In this document: one piece after another, positions 34,583 to 43,461 of the stretch
Layout of the letters: each line of letters opens with the position of its first letter
Position numbering within the stretch: position 1 is the first letter of the stretch
Source of the DNA: DATKMS01 sp041497995
Lineage (GTDB): Bacteria > Desulfobacterota > Binatia > HRBIN30
NCBI GenBank assembly: GCA_041497995.1
Contig: JBGQHM010000004.1
Location: 1-48,729, forward strand
DNA length: 48,729 bases
Reading direction: 5' to 3'
Notes under the pieces: generated by a model
What the model was told of the DNA's origin: nothing
The model's database searches: none
The model's input: the letters and a program-made list of their open reading frames with translations, nothing else
Program-made: the position numbers and the translations under genes

Positions 34583-35476
34583 CTACGATGCCACCGCGGC
34601 CAGCTGCCGCTGTACCAGCCGCTTCGGAACCTCTTTGCCGACTGTCTCCCGCTCCCGCCGCGCGCCGGCCCGGACCCCTGCGATGCTGCGTTCCGGCATC
34701 GGGCTGAGCGTTGGTCGCACGGCGCGCCGCAGTGGCTGGTCGTCTTTGCTTGCCAATGTGGCAGGCTTGCCTGACGCGATGCGCGCGAGGGCTTCCTCCC
34801 GCAGAATGACGTAGCGGCCGCTCTCCTTCACGAAGATGCCGCACTGTGCCAGCTCCTTGAGATGCTTGCTGACCATCGGCCGCGAGGCGCCGATCAACTC
34901 AGCGAAGTCTTCGTGCGACAGCCGCAACGCGATGAGCTTCCCGCGTGCGTCGGGGATGCCAAAGTTCTTCGTGATTTCACCAATGGCTTGGGCGAGGCGA
35001 CTGCGTACGTCCTGGGTCATAAAGGTGAGCAGGCGACCGCATAACCCGACCCACTTGGAGTCGACGCTCTGGATGACGCGTACGAGATCTGCGCCCGGTA
35101 GATCGTGGAGCAGGCGTGCGACCCGTGTCCGCGCGATGACCGCGATCTTGCTGCGCGACAACGTCTGCGCCGTGAACAACTGCTCGTCGTGCCTCGGGCT
35201 GGCATCGGTGGCTTGGAAATCCGTGTCCCCGAAGAGCTGCCCGCTTCGGATGATCGAAACCAGTAACCGCTCGCCCGCCACAGTCCCGTAGTACAACCGC
35301 ACTTCGCCGGCGAGCAGCACGTAGAGCAGATCGGTGGACTCGCCGGCGTGGAACACCGTCGCGTCTTTTTCGTACGGGACGATGTGGGCGTATTGACTGA
35401 CCTCAGCAGCAACCTCGGCGGGCCAACCGAGACCATCCCGAAGCGTTGTGCAGAGTGCGGTGTGTGAGCTATCCAT
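34583..35476 (-). CDS. Crp/Fnr family transcriptional regulator
   Basis: 297 residues from the ATG at 35476, which follows AAGGAGAGAG at ideal spacing. Cyclic-nucleotide-binding-like beta roll at 15-130 (VPYEKDATVFHAGESTDLLY, GEVRLYYGTVAGERLLVSII, SGQLFGDTDF), dimer helix, and HTH at 190-235 (LSHEDFAELIGASRPMVSKH with KELAQCGIFVKESGRYVILR). No Fnr-type cysteine cluster is seen. An unusual basic, Arg/Ala-rich tail of about 60 residues extends past the HTH (PTLSPMPERSIAGVRAGARR region). Ligand unknown. It is divergent from a sensor kinase and upstream of the molybdate genes in the other direction, which is suggestive but not proof of a link. Confidence 0.9.
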   Translation of the reverse strand: MDSSHTALCTTLRDGLGWPAEVAAEVSQYAHIVPYEKDATVFHAGESTDLLYVLLAGEVRLYYGTVAGERLLVSIIRSGQLFGDTDFQATDASPRHDEQLFTAQTLSRSKIAVIARTRVARLLHDLPGADLVRVIQSVDSKWVGLCGRLLTFMTQDVRSRLAQAIGEITKNFGIPDARGKLIALRLSHEDFAELIGASRPMVSKHLKELAQCGIFVKESGRYVILREEALARIASGKPATLASKDDQPLRRAVRPTLSPMPERSIAGVRAGARRERETVGKEVPKRLVQRQLAAVAS

Positions 35477-35857
35477 AAACTCTCTCCTTATCGCCACTGA
35501 GTGCTAGCCATTTCTCCCACCGACGCGCACAGCAATCGGCCGGCCACAATCGGCTCCGGACGGCCTACGCGAGAATCTCGCCGACAATTCAGGAACTTTG
35601 GCCGTCATTGCACGACAGTTAGCGGAGTGGAGACGAAGGCCGAATTGGCTGAGGCCAGCTTTCACTGGCGGATATCAACCAACAAGCGCAGCCCAACAGG
35701 CGGCCAGGAAGATTGAGTCGGGCGCGTGCTGAGAATGACGCCCGTTGGTGGGCGTCGTTCGACTTTGATCGCGTGTGTCGCTCTGCAGGGCATTGTCAGG
35801 ACCACGGGAACGCATTCGACCGAGGCATAGCGTTTGCTGCCTCCGCGACTCAGTGCG
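35477..35857. other. Intergenic region with hairpin between divergent Crp and kinase genes
   Basis: 381 bases without a supported gene. At 35733-35760 GAATGACGCCC and GGGCGTCGTTC form an 11-bp stem (10 pairs plus one G-T) around GTTGGT, about 100 bases before the kinase start. It may be part of the kinase leader or a dyad for a regulator such as the neighbouring Crp/Fnr protein. Confidence 0.55.
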
Positions 35858-37291
35858 ATGCGCCGCGAAACGCCAACCAACTCCATAGTGTATGACGCCG
35901 AGCGCCGCCGCTTGATCCGCCGGCGGGCGATCGTCGCGAGCATGTTGGGAATGGTGCTGGTGCCGCTCTTCAGCGTCGTCGACTACCTCCTATATCGGCC
36001 CAACTTCGTCGCCCTGATGAGCGCGCGGGTGGTCTCGGGAATCCTGAGCGGCGGTATCCTCCTCCTGCTGCGCCGTCCATTCGGGAGCCGCTATCCATCG
36101 GCACTTGCGATCGCACTCTGCGTTGAAGTGGGTGTGGCGATCGCGGTTGTTCCCGTCGCCGTGACGGGATCGGACACGCCGTACGTCAGCCTGGCCCTCT
36201 TGATGCTGTCGCTGGCCGCTCTGTTTCCGTGGACGGCTGCGCAGGAAGCATCCCTCTCGGTGGCTCTTGCGGCCATGTTCTTTGCGGGCGCGGTGCTTCA
36301 CGGTCTTGTCCTCAGCCGCGCCTTCGTGACGCAGGTCTCGGCCATCCTCGTCACCGGCGTGATTGCGTTGGTCATCGCAGCGCTGAGCGACAAACTGCGG
36401 GCGCGCGAGTTCGCGGCGCGTCGCGCCCTGCGTGCGGCCTCCAAGGAGAAGACTCGGCTGATTGACGACCTGCAGCAGAAGTCCGGTGAGTTGGCAGCGC
36501 TCAATCTTCAGCTGGCCACCCTGAATCAGGAGATGGAGGACATCCTGTATGTCGCCTCGCACGACCTGCGGGCGCCCCTGATCAACGTGCAGGGATTTGC
36601 CCACGAGATCCGCCTGGGTCTCTCGGACTTGCGTGCCTACACAAACGGTCCTCCAGAAGCGAAGGCCATCTACATCGATACCGACGAGTCGTTGGGTTTC
36701 ATCGACACGGCGATTCAGCGGATGGATGGACTCATCCAGGGGCTGCTGAACGTCTCGCGCATCGCCACGCGCACGAATCCGACGGACGAGGTTCGCCTGC
36801 AAGAGGTCGTGGGGAAGATCATCGAATCATTTCACTATCAACTCGCGCAGCACGACATCAGCGTCACCGTGGGCGCGCTGCCCACCGTGCGCGGTGACGC
36901 CATACGGCTGACCCAGGTGTTCAGCAACCTGATCGAGAACGCCATCAAGTACATGGGCGACCGACCCGTCCGCGCGATCGAGGTCGGAACGCATGGTGAC
37001 AACGGCACGCCGACGTTCTTCGTGAAAGACAGCGGACCCGGGATTCCGGCGCAGAGCCAGGACGCGGTATTCCGCTTGTTCCGCCGCTTAGGCAACACTG
37101 TTCCCGGCGAAGGACTTGGCCTGACGATGGTACGGAAGATCATCGAAAAACACGGCGGGCGCATCTGGATCGAGTCAACGCTCGGAGACGGCAGCACGTT
37201 CTGGTTTACACTCCAGGGAGCAATGCCCAGTCCGGAAAACATCGAAGGACGACTCGGGGGCGACCCGAGCGTGCTGGCTAACGCACGGTGA
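35858..37291 (+). CDS. Membrane sensor histidine kinase
   Basis: 477 residues from the ATG at 35858 (a TTG at 35834 is possible). Five to six membrane spans occupy residues 25-175 (SMLGMVLVPLFSVVDYLLY, SALAIALCVEVGVAIAVVPV, VSLALLMLSLAALFPW, SLSVALAAMFFAGAVLHGLV, VSAILVTGVIALVIAAL), then a coiled coil, HisKA with H235 in VASHDLRAPLINVQGFAHEI, and HATPase motifs NLIENAIKYM, DSGPGIPA and GEGLGLTMVRKIIEKHGG. The catalytic half is closely similar to the kinase at 12688-14832 (shared FHYQ, QVFSNLI, IKYM and KIIEKHGG/KIVEKHGG segments), so the two are probably paralogues with different sensor parts. No response regulator is adjacent. Confidence 0.92.
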   Translation: MRRETPTNSIVYDAERRRLIRRRAIVASMLGMVLVPLFSVVDYLLYRPNFVALMSARVVSGILSGGILLLLRRPFGSRYPSALAIALCVEVGVAIAVVPVAVTGSDTPYVSLALLMLSLAALFPWTAAQEASLSVALAAMFFAGAVLHGLVLSRAFVTQVSAILVTGVIALVIAALSDKLRAREFAARRALRAASKEKTRLIDDLQQKSGELAALNLQLATLNQEMEDILYVASHDLRAPLINVQGFAHEIRLGLSDLRAYTNGPPEAKAIYIDTDESLGFIDTAIQRMDGLIQGLLNVSRIATRTNPTDEVRLQEVVGKIIESFHYQLAQHDISVTVGALPTVRGDAIRLTQVFSNLIENAIKYMGDRPVRAIEVGTHGDNGTPTFFVKDSGPGIPAQSQDAVFRLFRRLGNTVPGEGLGLTMVRKIIEKHGGRIWIESTLGDGSTFWFTLQGAMPSPENIEGRLGGDPSVLANAR

Positions 37292-37530
37292 CAACCACAT
37301 TAGAGCGGGGCGGCAGGACAGCAGGCGATCAGCGTCCCGCTCTGCCTTCAGTCTACTCATTTCCGACTACGTAAAGGTGAACTCGATCGGCGGCCCGACA
37401 ATCGCCGCGCGCCCATTGAGTGACACTATTCTATCCGGTAGAGACGATCGGCGAGTTGCCGGGATACGGTGCGTGCGACGCGGGAGCTGTCGTATCGGTG
37501 GTCGCGTGACGGATGGGAAACGGGGATCAC

Positions 37531-38319
37531 ATGCGTCCGGCTGTAGCCTCGTTCCGGGCACGAGCAGTCCAGTTCGTCGTACTTCCGTTGTGGCTCGGCG
37601 TTGTCGCCCTGAGCGCGCACGGGGAGTCCGCACCGCCGACGAAGTCGCAAACGATAACCGTTCTTGCGGCGGCTTCGCTGACGGCGTCTTTTCAGGCCAT
37701 GGCCGCTGCGTTCGAGAAGAGCCATCCCGCGGTGAAGCTGCAGCTCAGTTTCGCCGGCTCACAGACGTTGGTACAGCAAATCCAACAGGGGGTAGCGGCG
37801 GACGTGTTCGCCGCGGCCGACGAAGCCAGCATGCAGAAGCTCGTCGAGAGCGGGGAAGTCGCCGGCGCAGCCCAGCTCTTTGCGCGGAACAAGCTGCAGA
37901 TTGTGGTGCCGGCGGGAAACCCGAAGCACATCGCTGCCCTCGCGGATCTCGGAAAGCCCGGCCTCACGATTGCGCTGTGTGGTCCAACGGTTCCGTGCGG
38001 GCGCTATGCCACCGCAGCGTTCGACAAAGCGGGTGTGCCTGTACCCGCAGCCAGTCAGGAACTGGATGTGAAGGCGGTCGTGAGTAAAGTCGCGATGGGT
38101 GAAGCGGACGGGGGCATTGCGTATCTCACGGATGTGCGCGCCGCCGGCAGCACGGTTGAGGGCGTGGACATTGCCGCGCCCGCCAACGTCATCGCGCGTT
38201 ATCCGATTGCGGTGTTGAAGAGCGCACTCAACCCGGCGGCGGGCGCGGAGTTCGTCGCCTTCGTCCTGTCGGCGGACGGGCAGCAGATACTCGGGACCTT
38301 GGGATTCCTCCCGCAGTGA
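37531..38319 (+). CDS. modA: Molybdate ABC transporter substrate-binding protein
   Basis: 262 residues from the ATG at 37531, with GGGGA five bases upstream; the ATG at 37513 would add six residues. A signal peptide (VQFVVLPLWLGVVALSAHG) precedes a type II periplasmic-binding fold: ITVLAAASLTASFQAMAAAF, VKLQLSFAGSQTLVQQIQQG, ADVFAAADEASMQKLVESG, NKLQIVVPAGNP, and AYLTDVRAAG. The two serines in AAASLT and FAGSQ are the usual oxyanion contacts of ModA. It delivers molybdate or tungstate to ModBC. modB starts one base after its stop. The 220-base leader has no recognised ModE site or Moco riboswitch. Confidence 0.96.
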   Translation: MRPAVASFRARAVQFVVLPLWLGVVALSAHGESAPPTKSQTITVLAAASLTASFQAMAAAFEKSHPAVKLQLSFAGSQTLVQQIQQGVAADVFAAADEASMQKLVESGEVAGAAQLFARNKLQIVVPAGNPKHIAALADLGKPGLTIALCGPTVPCGRYATAAFDKAGVPVPAASQELDVKAVVSKVAMGEADGGIAYLTDVRAAGSTVEGVDIAAPANVIARYPIAVLKSALNPAAGAEFVAFVLSADGQQILGTLGFLPQ

Positions 38320-38320
38320 G

Positions 38321-39133
38321 ATGAGCGTGGTCCAGCGCATGCGCCATAACCAGCGTGAGGCGGTGCCGCTTGTTGCGGTTATTCTAGCGACGGCTGGAGC
38401 TGCGGTGTTCGTGCTGCCGCTCATCGGTCTTGTGTGGCGAGCAGCTGGCAGTGACGTGTGGCAAGCGCTGACGGCACCCACGGTCCGCACCGCCCTGTGG
38501 CTGTCGCTGGTCTGCTCGTTCTCGGCGACGTGCTGTTCCATTGTGTTGGGCCTGCCACTTGCGTGGGTGCAAGCGCGAGCCCAGTTCCCGGGCCGCGCGC
38601 TCCTGCGCGGGATCACGATGCTGCCCATCGTGCTGCCTCCCGTGGTCGGTGGCGTCGCTCTACTGTTCGCCTTTGGACGCCGTGGACTCATGGGTCAATG
38701 GCTGGACCACTACTTTGGCGTGCGACTCCCGTTTTCGACCGCAGGGGCGGTGCTGGCAGAAACGTTTGTCGCCATGCCGTTCTTCGTGCTCACTGTCGAA
38801 GGGGCTTTGCATTCGATGGATCGTCGTTTGGAAGATGCGGCACGCACGCTGGGCGCCGGGTCCTGGACCGTGTTTCGTCGAGTGACCCTGCCGTTGATTC
38901 GTCCGTCACTGCAGGCCGGGGCCATCCTCTGCTGGGCGCGGGCGCTCGGGGAGTTCGGTGCCACCATCACCTTCGCCGGCAATTTCCCGGGGCGTACTCA
39001 GACCATCCCCCTCGCGGTCTACCTCGCCCTGGAGAGCAATCCCGAAGCGGGCGTGGCGTTGAGCCTGCTGCTGCTCGGGCTTTCGTTGGCGGTGCTCGTC
39101 AGTCTTCGCCACCGCTTGGGAAGTGTGCTGTGA
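38321..39133 (+). CDS. modB: Molybdate ABC transporter permease
   Basis: 270 residues with five to six membrane spans and the EAA loop EDAARTLGAGSWTVFRRVTLPLIRPSL. Typical ModB segments include PLAWVQARAQFPGRALLRGI, LPIVLPPVVGGVALLFAFGRRG and GATITFAGNFPGRTQTIPLAVYLAL. It forms the inner-membrane channel for molybdate. The ATG at 38321 is one base after modA, and its stop overlaps the modC start. Confidence 0.96.
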   Translation: MSVVQRMRHNQREAVPLVAVILATAGAAVFVLPLIGLVWRAAGSDVWQALTAPTVRTALWLSLVCSFSATCCSIVLGLPLAWVQARAQFPGRALLRGITMLPIVLPPVVGGVALLFAFGRRGLMGQWLDHYFGVRLPFSTAGAVLAETFVAMPFFVLTVEGALHSMDRRLEDAARTLGAGSWTVFRRVTLPLIRPSLQAGAILCWARALGEFGATITFAGNFPGRTQTIPLAVYLALESNPEAGVALSLLLLGLSLAVLVSLRHRLGSVL

Positions 39134-40182
39134 GTCTGGAAGCGCACGGACACGTCGAGCTCGGGTCATTCCGCCTGCAGGTGGATTTGCAGGTGGACGC
39201 CGATGAGGTGGTGGCCGTGCTTGGTCCCAACGGCGCCGGAAAAAGCACGCTGCTGCGGGTGGTGGCTGGACTGGTCCCGCTCGCGGCTGGTCGCGTGGTC
39301 CTCGACGGTGCATTGCTGGAGGACGCAGCGGGCGGGGTGTTCGTCCCTCCGGAGCGGCGCCCCATCGGGGTTGTGTTCCAGGATTACTTGCTATTCCCGC
39401 ACCTCACCGCACTCGAGAACGTAGCATTTGGTCTCCGTTGTCACGGCCGGTCGCGGCGCGAGGCGCGTGAACGGGCACGCGAGTGGCTGCAGCGCGTCGG
39501 TCTTGGTAACCGGGGCACGCTCAGACCCGCCGAGCTGTCCGGCGGCCAAGCCCAGCGCGTCGCGCTGGCGCGCGCGCTGGCGATTGAACCGCGAGTCCTG
39601 CTCCTCGACGAGCCGCTCTCGGCGGTGGATGCCACGGCGCGGGTGGAACTGCGCCGCGACCTGCGCCGTCACTTGTCGTCGTTCTCGGGCATTCGGCTCC
39701 TTGTCACCCACGACCCGCTGGAGGCGATGGCGCTTGCCGATCGGCTCGTCATCGTCGAGCACGGGCATGTCGTACAATCGGGTGCGCCCGCGGAGGTGAC
39801 CCGGGAGCCGCGCTCGTCATACGTCGCGAACTTGGTAGGAGTGAATCTATTCCGCGGTGTCGCAACCGGCACGCAGGTTGAGCTCGAGGAAGGTGGTGCC
39901 CTCACCGTGCCGAATGCCGAGGCGGGCCCGGTGTTCGCCATCATTCATCCACACGCCGTGGCGTTGCATCGCCGGCCGCCGGAGGGCACCCCGCGCAACG
40001 TGTGGCGCGGGCAGATCGCGGGGCTCGACATCGAAGACGGTCGCGTGCGCGTCCGCATCACAGGCATCATTCCAATAGTGGCGGAGGTCACGCCAGCGGC
40101 GGTGGAGGAACTGCAACTCGACCGAGGCGGCGACGTGTGGGTCAGTGTAAAGGCAACGGAGATCGCTGCCTACCCCGCATGA
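39130..40182 (+). CDS. modC: Molybdate ABC transporter ATP-binding protein
   Basis: 350 residues from the GTG at 39130, which overlaps the modB stop (GTGA); the open frame continues far upstream inside modB and is not used. ATPase motifs: Walker A GPNGAGKSTLL near residue 34, Q-loop VFQDYLLFPHLTALENVAFGL, signature LSGGQAQRVALARAL, Walker B VLLLDEPLSAVD and H-loop LVTHDP. Residues about 285-345 form a TOBE/MOP-like domain (GQIAGLDIEDGRVRVRITGI) that binds oxyanion. It energises ModB. It completes the modABC operon. Confidence 0.96.
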   Translation: MSLEAHGHVELGSFRLQVDLQVDADEVVAVLGPNGAGKSTLLRVVAGLVPLAAGRVVLDGALLEDAAGGVFVPPERRPIGVVFQDYLLFPHLTALENVAFGLRCHGRSRREARERAREWLQRVGLGNRGTLRPAELSGGQAQRVALARALAIEPRVLLLDEPLSAVDATARVELRRDLRRHLSSFSGIRLLVTHDPLEAMALADRLVIVEHGHVVQSGAPAEVTREPRSSYVANLVGVNLFRGVATGTQVELEEGGALTVPNAEAGPVFAIIHPHAVALHRRPPEGTPRNVWRGQIAGLDIEDGRVRVRITGIIPIVAEVTPAAVEELQLDRGGDVWVSVKATEIAAYPA

Positions 40183-40302
40183 GGCTCGGCGCGCGCGCGG
40201 CGGAGATCACGGCTCGCCGGTGTTCTGCACTATATGGGGCCGGCCACGCCCTTCCGAGTCCCTTTGGGTGTCCGCGGCGTGGTGCGCTATAGTGCGCCCG
40301 AA

Positions 40303-40815
40303 ATGGGCACGCCACCGAAACCGGAGCCCTTCGCCGCACGGCTACACGTCATTCCGCGTCTCATTCGCCCGCTGCAAGCGGCGATCGTCCGGACGTTCCG
40401 CGCCTACTTCGCGCGCGCCCCCGGATGGATGCTGCTCACGACCCGCGGCCGTCGGACCGGCCTGCCGCGCGAGGTGCTCCTGCCGTGCGTCCGGACGCCC
40501 GACACGATCATCACCATCTCGACGTACGGCACGCGGTCGGACTGGTTCCGCAACCTCCGAAGGGACCCGGCGGTACGGGTTACGTGCAGCGGCCGGGTCG
40601 TCCCGGCGCGTGCGCAGATCGTCGACGAGGTCGACCGCAAGCGCGCCCTCGTCACCGCACATCCGTTCTTCGCTCCTGCGCCCTTCGCGATCGTCAACGC
40701 CGTGGTGCTGACGTTCTTCCGGCCGGTGTGGGTGGCCTTCTTGCGTCGCTGGGTGACGGCACGCCCCGTCGTGGTGCTCCACCTGACGGACACGGCGACG
40801 GTCTCGACGCCGTAA
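40303..40815 (+). CDS. Deazaflavin (F420)-dependent nitroreductase family protein
   Basis: 170 residues from the ATG at 40303; the longer frame from 40234 overlaps probable promoter sequence. The split-barrel pattern PGWMLLTTRGRRTGLPREVL, then IITISTYGTRSDWFRNLRRDPAV and TCSGRVVPARAQIV is typical of the Ddn/DUF385 family (F420-dependent or flavin-dependent quinone/nitro reductases). A C-terminal hydrophobic helix (AIVNAVVLTFFRPVWVAFL) could bind membrane or lipid. Together with the PPOX-like genes at 0.8-1.6 kb it hints at F420 use, but no F420 biosynthesis gene is visible. Confidence 0.82.
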   Translation: MGTPPKPEPFAARLHVIPRLIRPLQAAIVRTFRAYFARAPGWMLLTTRGRRTGLPREVLLPCVRTPDTIITISTYGTRSDWFRNLRRDPAVRVTCSGRVVPARAQIVDEVDRKRALVTAHPFFAPAPFAIVNAVVLTFFRPVWVAFLRRWVTARPVVVLHLTDTATVSTP

Positions 40816-40914
40816 CCGACGCCGCAGGCGATCCGGTGACGGAAAAAGTAGTGCGACCCGATAGTGTGATTGAGGGCGAAGCTGGCGCGCCGATCTGCGG
40901 GTCGGGGCTCGGCC

Positions 40915-41928
40915 ATGGCATCTGAACGCGCAGTGGACGCACGGGCTCTGCGCCACCCCGTCACCCTGGGTGACGCCGAATACGACCGCCTTGCTGTCGC
41001 CGAGGTGGAGTTCTGGCAGTCCCGCACTACAGGCTTCCTGGAGTCCATCGAGATAGCTCAGATCGATACGCCCATTGAGCGGTATACGAACCATCGCTTC
41101 ACGGGTGACGAGCGTACCCCATGGTTCGAGACGATCGCCGTGCGTGGCCGGTTCCGGCGTGGCCTCGTGCTGGGCACAAGCGGTATGGGACAGGACGCGC
41201 GAATCCTGGAGACGAACCCCGGCCTGCATCTGACATTCAGCGACATCTCGGCCGGCAGCCTCGAACGCTGGCAGCGGGTGCTCGGTGCGCAGTTTCCGGG
41301 CCGCGTCGAGACGATGCAGTCCGACCTGAATTTCGCGGAGCTGCCGGCCGACTCCTACGACCTCGTTGTGTCTTCGAGTACGCTGCACCACGTAATCAAT
41401 CTTGAACGGCTCGGGGCGCAGATCAATCGCAGCCTGACCGCGGATGGCCGCTTCTTTCTCCAGGATTACGCCGGCGAGAGCTTCTTCATGTTCGATGCGC
41501 GCAAGAAGCGCGTGTTCGAGCAATTGTACGACCGGGATATCGCGCGGCAGCGCGGGCGCCGGCCGGGGCTGGTGTGGGTGAACGAAGACCGCACCCGATT
41601 CAGTCCATTCTGCGGGATCAGATCCGGCGAGATCCTTTCGGCGATGGCGCAGAACCTGACCGAGATCGAGCGCCACACGGCGGGAGTGATGGCCGGCTTG
41701 ATGTTGTACGTTCAGCCTGCGGATGGCGCGCGCGTCAGCGGCTGGCAGAGGTTGCGGCGTCGGGTGGCGAACAGAGTACGTCGGTCAATACCGGTTGTTC
41801 GCCTCCGGCCGCAGAGTGGGATACTGGGTGCGACATATCTGCGCGAGCTGCTCACGATCGATGAGGTGCTGTGCGATGCCGAGGTATTCGCGCCGCACAA
41901 CGTCTTCGCCGTGTACGGCAAGCGATGA
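40915..41928 (+). CDS. Class I SAM-dependent methyltransferase
   Basis: 337 residues from the ATG at 40915. Motif I appears as GLVLGTSGMGQDARILET, an altered glycine loop, followed by acidic motif II HLTFSDIS and motif IV/V SYDLVVSSSTLHHVINLERL, FFLQDYAGESFF. Small-molecule or lipid/sugar methyltransferases have this layout. The C-terminal third contains a basic segment (RLRRRVANRVRRSIPVVRLR) and a helical tail. Substrate is not evident. It follows the F420-type reductase by 100 bases on the same strand and precedes accessory DNA. Confidence 0.8.
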   Translation: MASERAVDARALRHPVTLGDAEYDRLAVAEVEFWQSRTTGFLESIEIAQIDTPIERYTNHRFTGDERTPWFETIAVRGRFRRGLVLGTSGMGQDARILETNPGLHLTFSDISAGSLERWQRVLGAQFPGRVETMQSDLNFAELPADSYDLVVSSSTLHHVINLERLGAQINRSLTADGRFFLQDYAGESFFMFDARKKRVFEQLYDRDIARQRGRRPGLVWVNEDRTRFSPFCGIRSGEILSAMAQNLTEIERHTAGVMAGLMLYVQPADGARVSGWQRLRRRVANRVRRSIPVVRLRPQSGILGATYLRELLTIDEVLCDAEVFAPHNVFAVYGKR

Positions 41929-41994
41929 GCCTACCGTCTGCCAGCGCAACTTGCCACCGGGCCCGCGGTTCCCGGTCCTCGGAGTCCGAGCACC

Positions 41995-42472
41995 ATGCTC
42001 CGGGGCCGTGATCAAACGGAACGCGACCACACAGCGCTGGTCAAGGGCAGAGCTGTGGGGCGTGCCGATCCGAGAGGTACGCGCGCGGCTCAGGCGCCGG
42101 CTGTCGGGATGCCGATGCTTGTCTTGCTAGCCCTCGCGCTGAGCGTCGGGGCCGCGTACGTGCTGCGGCGCAAAGCGGCGAGTGCGACCGCCAGACTGGC
42201 TGTCGTGGCTGCGGCGACCGTTCTGGCCGGCATCGCCTATACCCCCCATCCCCAGCGTTGTGGTCAGCAGAGATCAGTGCAAGATACGAACGACCCAGAC
42301 GTGGGACGCGACTGCCGCTGCGGTGCTGGACAATCAGTGTTCGAATGCGCTGCTGATCGAGGCCATCGACACCGAATGCGGTGCCGGGGAAATCCCGCGC
42401 TGGCCCCTTGCGTTGTCGGTCGGAGTTTGGCCGGTGGCGCCGCGTGCCACCTGCCCGTGTGCGCCTAGGTGA
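41995..42472 (+). pseudogene. Frameshifted remnant of a secreted/anchored protein
   Basis: One frame encodes a hydrophobic, arginine-ended segment (MPMLVLLALALSVGAAYVLR, then a second hydrophobic stretch). After a run of six C near 42243 the plausible coding moves to another frame, which reads SRDQCKIRTTQTWD, LDNQCSNALLIEAID and TECGAGEI. The order hydrophobic-RR-hydrophobic followed by a Cys-bearing domain resembles midcut-by-XrtH-type proteins, but there is no clean start and both frames degrade, so I call a decayed gene. The family name is a weak guess. Confidence 0.35.
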
Positions 42473-42539
42473 GCGGCTGATCGTAGGGAAGCCTCCGCGG
42501 ACCTCTCCGGTCCAACCGGTACATCGTTCGAAGAAGAAA

Positions 42540-42562
42540 TGGTGCGAGGAGGGGGACTTGAA
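42540..42562 (-). other. tRNA 3'-end fragment, possible attachment-site scar
   Basis: On the minus strand 23 bases read T-loop TTCAAGTC, a CCCCC arm, an acceptor strand CTCCTCGC, A and CCA: the end of a tRNA. The upstream half of the T-arm and the rest of the tRNA are missing. Such partial tRNA ends are left by integrases at the far end of an island. No integrase is visible in this window. Confidence 0.4.
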
Positions 42563-42742
42563 ACCGAGGCGCCGGTCGAAATGATTGACGAATTTCGCGG
42601 CTAGTGTTGCGCCGCGTGGCGCCTTGTGGCGTAGATTGGCCCCTGTGGGTCAACCGTAAGAGCGCACGTTACCGCGCGGGTCAGGTTCAGGTACTCGTCC
42701 CTTGTGGCGTTCGCACCTGGTGCGGTACCCTGAACGAATCGT

Positions 42743-43285
42743 ATGGGCATCTATACCGAGTACCTCGACCGGCAAATGAGTTTTCAGGATCTCGCTGCCG
42801 AACGCAAAGCGCAGCTGCAGCGTATCTCTGCGTTGCGCGGGGGTCGTGACATCCTCGTTTTCGCAGCGGACCTATCGAAGGGGCAGGCGCCAATCTCGAT
42901 CGGCTACAATGACCTGCTGCCAGTCAACGACCAACTCGCGAATCTGAACGGGTCAGCGCTTGACCTGATTTTAGAAACACCTGGCGGATCCGGCGAGGCG
43001 GCGGAGGACATCGTCCGCTCGTTGAGGAGCCGGTACAACGACCTGGCCATAATCGTGCCCGGCTGGGCTAAGAGCGCGGGCACCATCATGGTGATGGCGG
43101 CCGATGAGATCCTCATGGATGCAGCGTCTGCTCTGGGGCCGATAGACGCGCAGATTTTCTGGCAGGGGAAGGTGTTCTCAGCGGACGCGCTGCTCGAGGG
43201 ATTTGAAAAAATGGGTCTTCAGGAAGTCGTGTGGGTAGAAGATGGAGTTCCTCGTAGCGGAAAGCCGCACGGGGCAAGGGTTTGA
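42743..43285 (+). pseudogene. Truncated SDH-family Clp-fold serine protease
   Basis: The first 157 residues match the serine dehydrogenase proteinase/SppA-like clan: YNDLLPVNDQLANLNGSALD, LILETPGGSGEAAEDIV (G-G-S oxyanion region), nucleophile serine in GWAKSAGTIMVMAADEI and ALGPIDAQI. Family members are about 270-290 residues. After EGFEKM the sequence becomes unrelated (GLQEVVWVEDGVPRSG) exactly where the left end of the ISL3-like element begins, so the last third of the gene is lost. The catalytic lysine region is therefore missing. Start ATG 42743, no clear ribosome site. Confidence 0.75.
43213..43237 (+). repeat. Candidate left terminal repeat of ISL3-family element
   Basis: GGGTCTTCAGGAAGTCGTGT begins exactly where the protease gene loses similarity. 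ISL3-family ends usually start with GG-T-CTT. The right end could not be found because the element is rearranged, so the match is not confirmed by a partner. Confidence 0.4.
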
Positions 43286-43461
43286 GAGTTTCGAACTGAG
43301 CGGAAAACTTGGCATGATTTGGCGATGGCCAAACGACGACGGCTGCAGGACGAGTACCGATCTGCCGGATCACGTCCACTGGCAACGGTGCGTGGGGTAT
43401 TCGGCGATCCAATGGCGCGGATTGTTGCTTTGGTTCGGCGGCGAAAAAATCGGCGTGTGGC

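Larger units (their letters stand above)
41929..42742. other. Decayed intergenic region
   Basis: Over 800 bases between the methyltransferase and the truncated protease gene hold the frameshifted remnant (41995-42472), the tRNA 3'-end fragment (42540-42562) and, just before 42743, an imperfect dyad GTTCAGGTAC...GGTACCCTGAAC (about 42683-42734). No intact gene was seen. Confidence 0.6.

Noticed and set aside
37292..37530. ModE operator or molybdenum-cofactor riboswitch before modA
   Set aside because: I looked for the TATA-rich ModE palindrome and for Moco-aptamer blocks and found neither; only a long-loop dyad AGAGCGGG/CCCGCTCT is present after the kinase.
38458..39129. N-terminal extension of ModC by 224 residues
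   Set aside because: It lies within modB in another frame; GTG 39130 overlapping the modB stop gives a normal ModC length.
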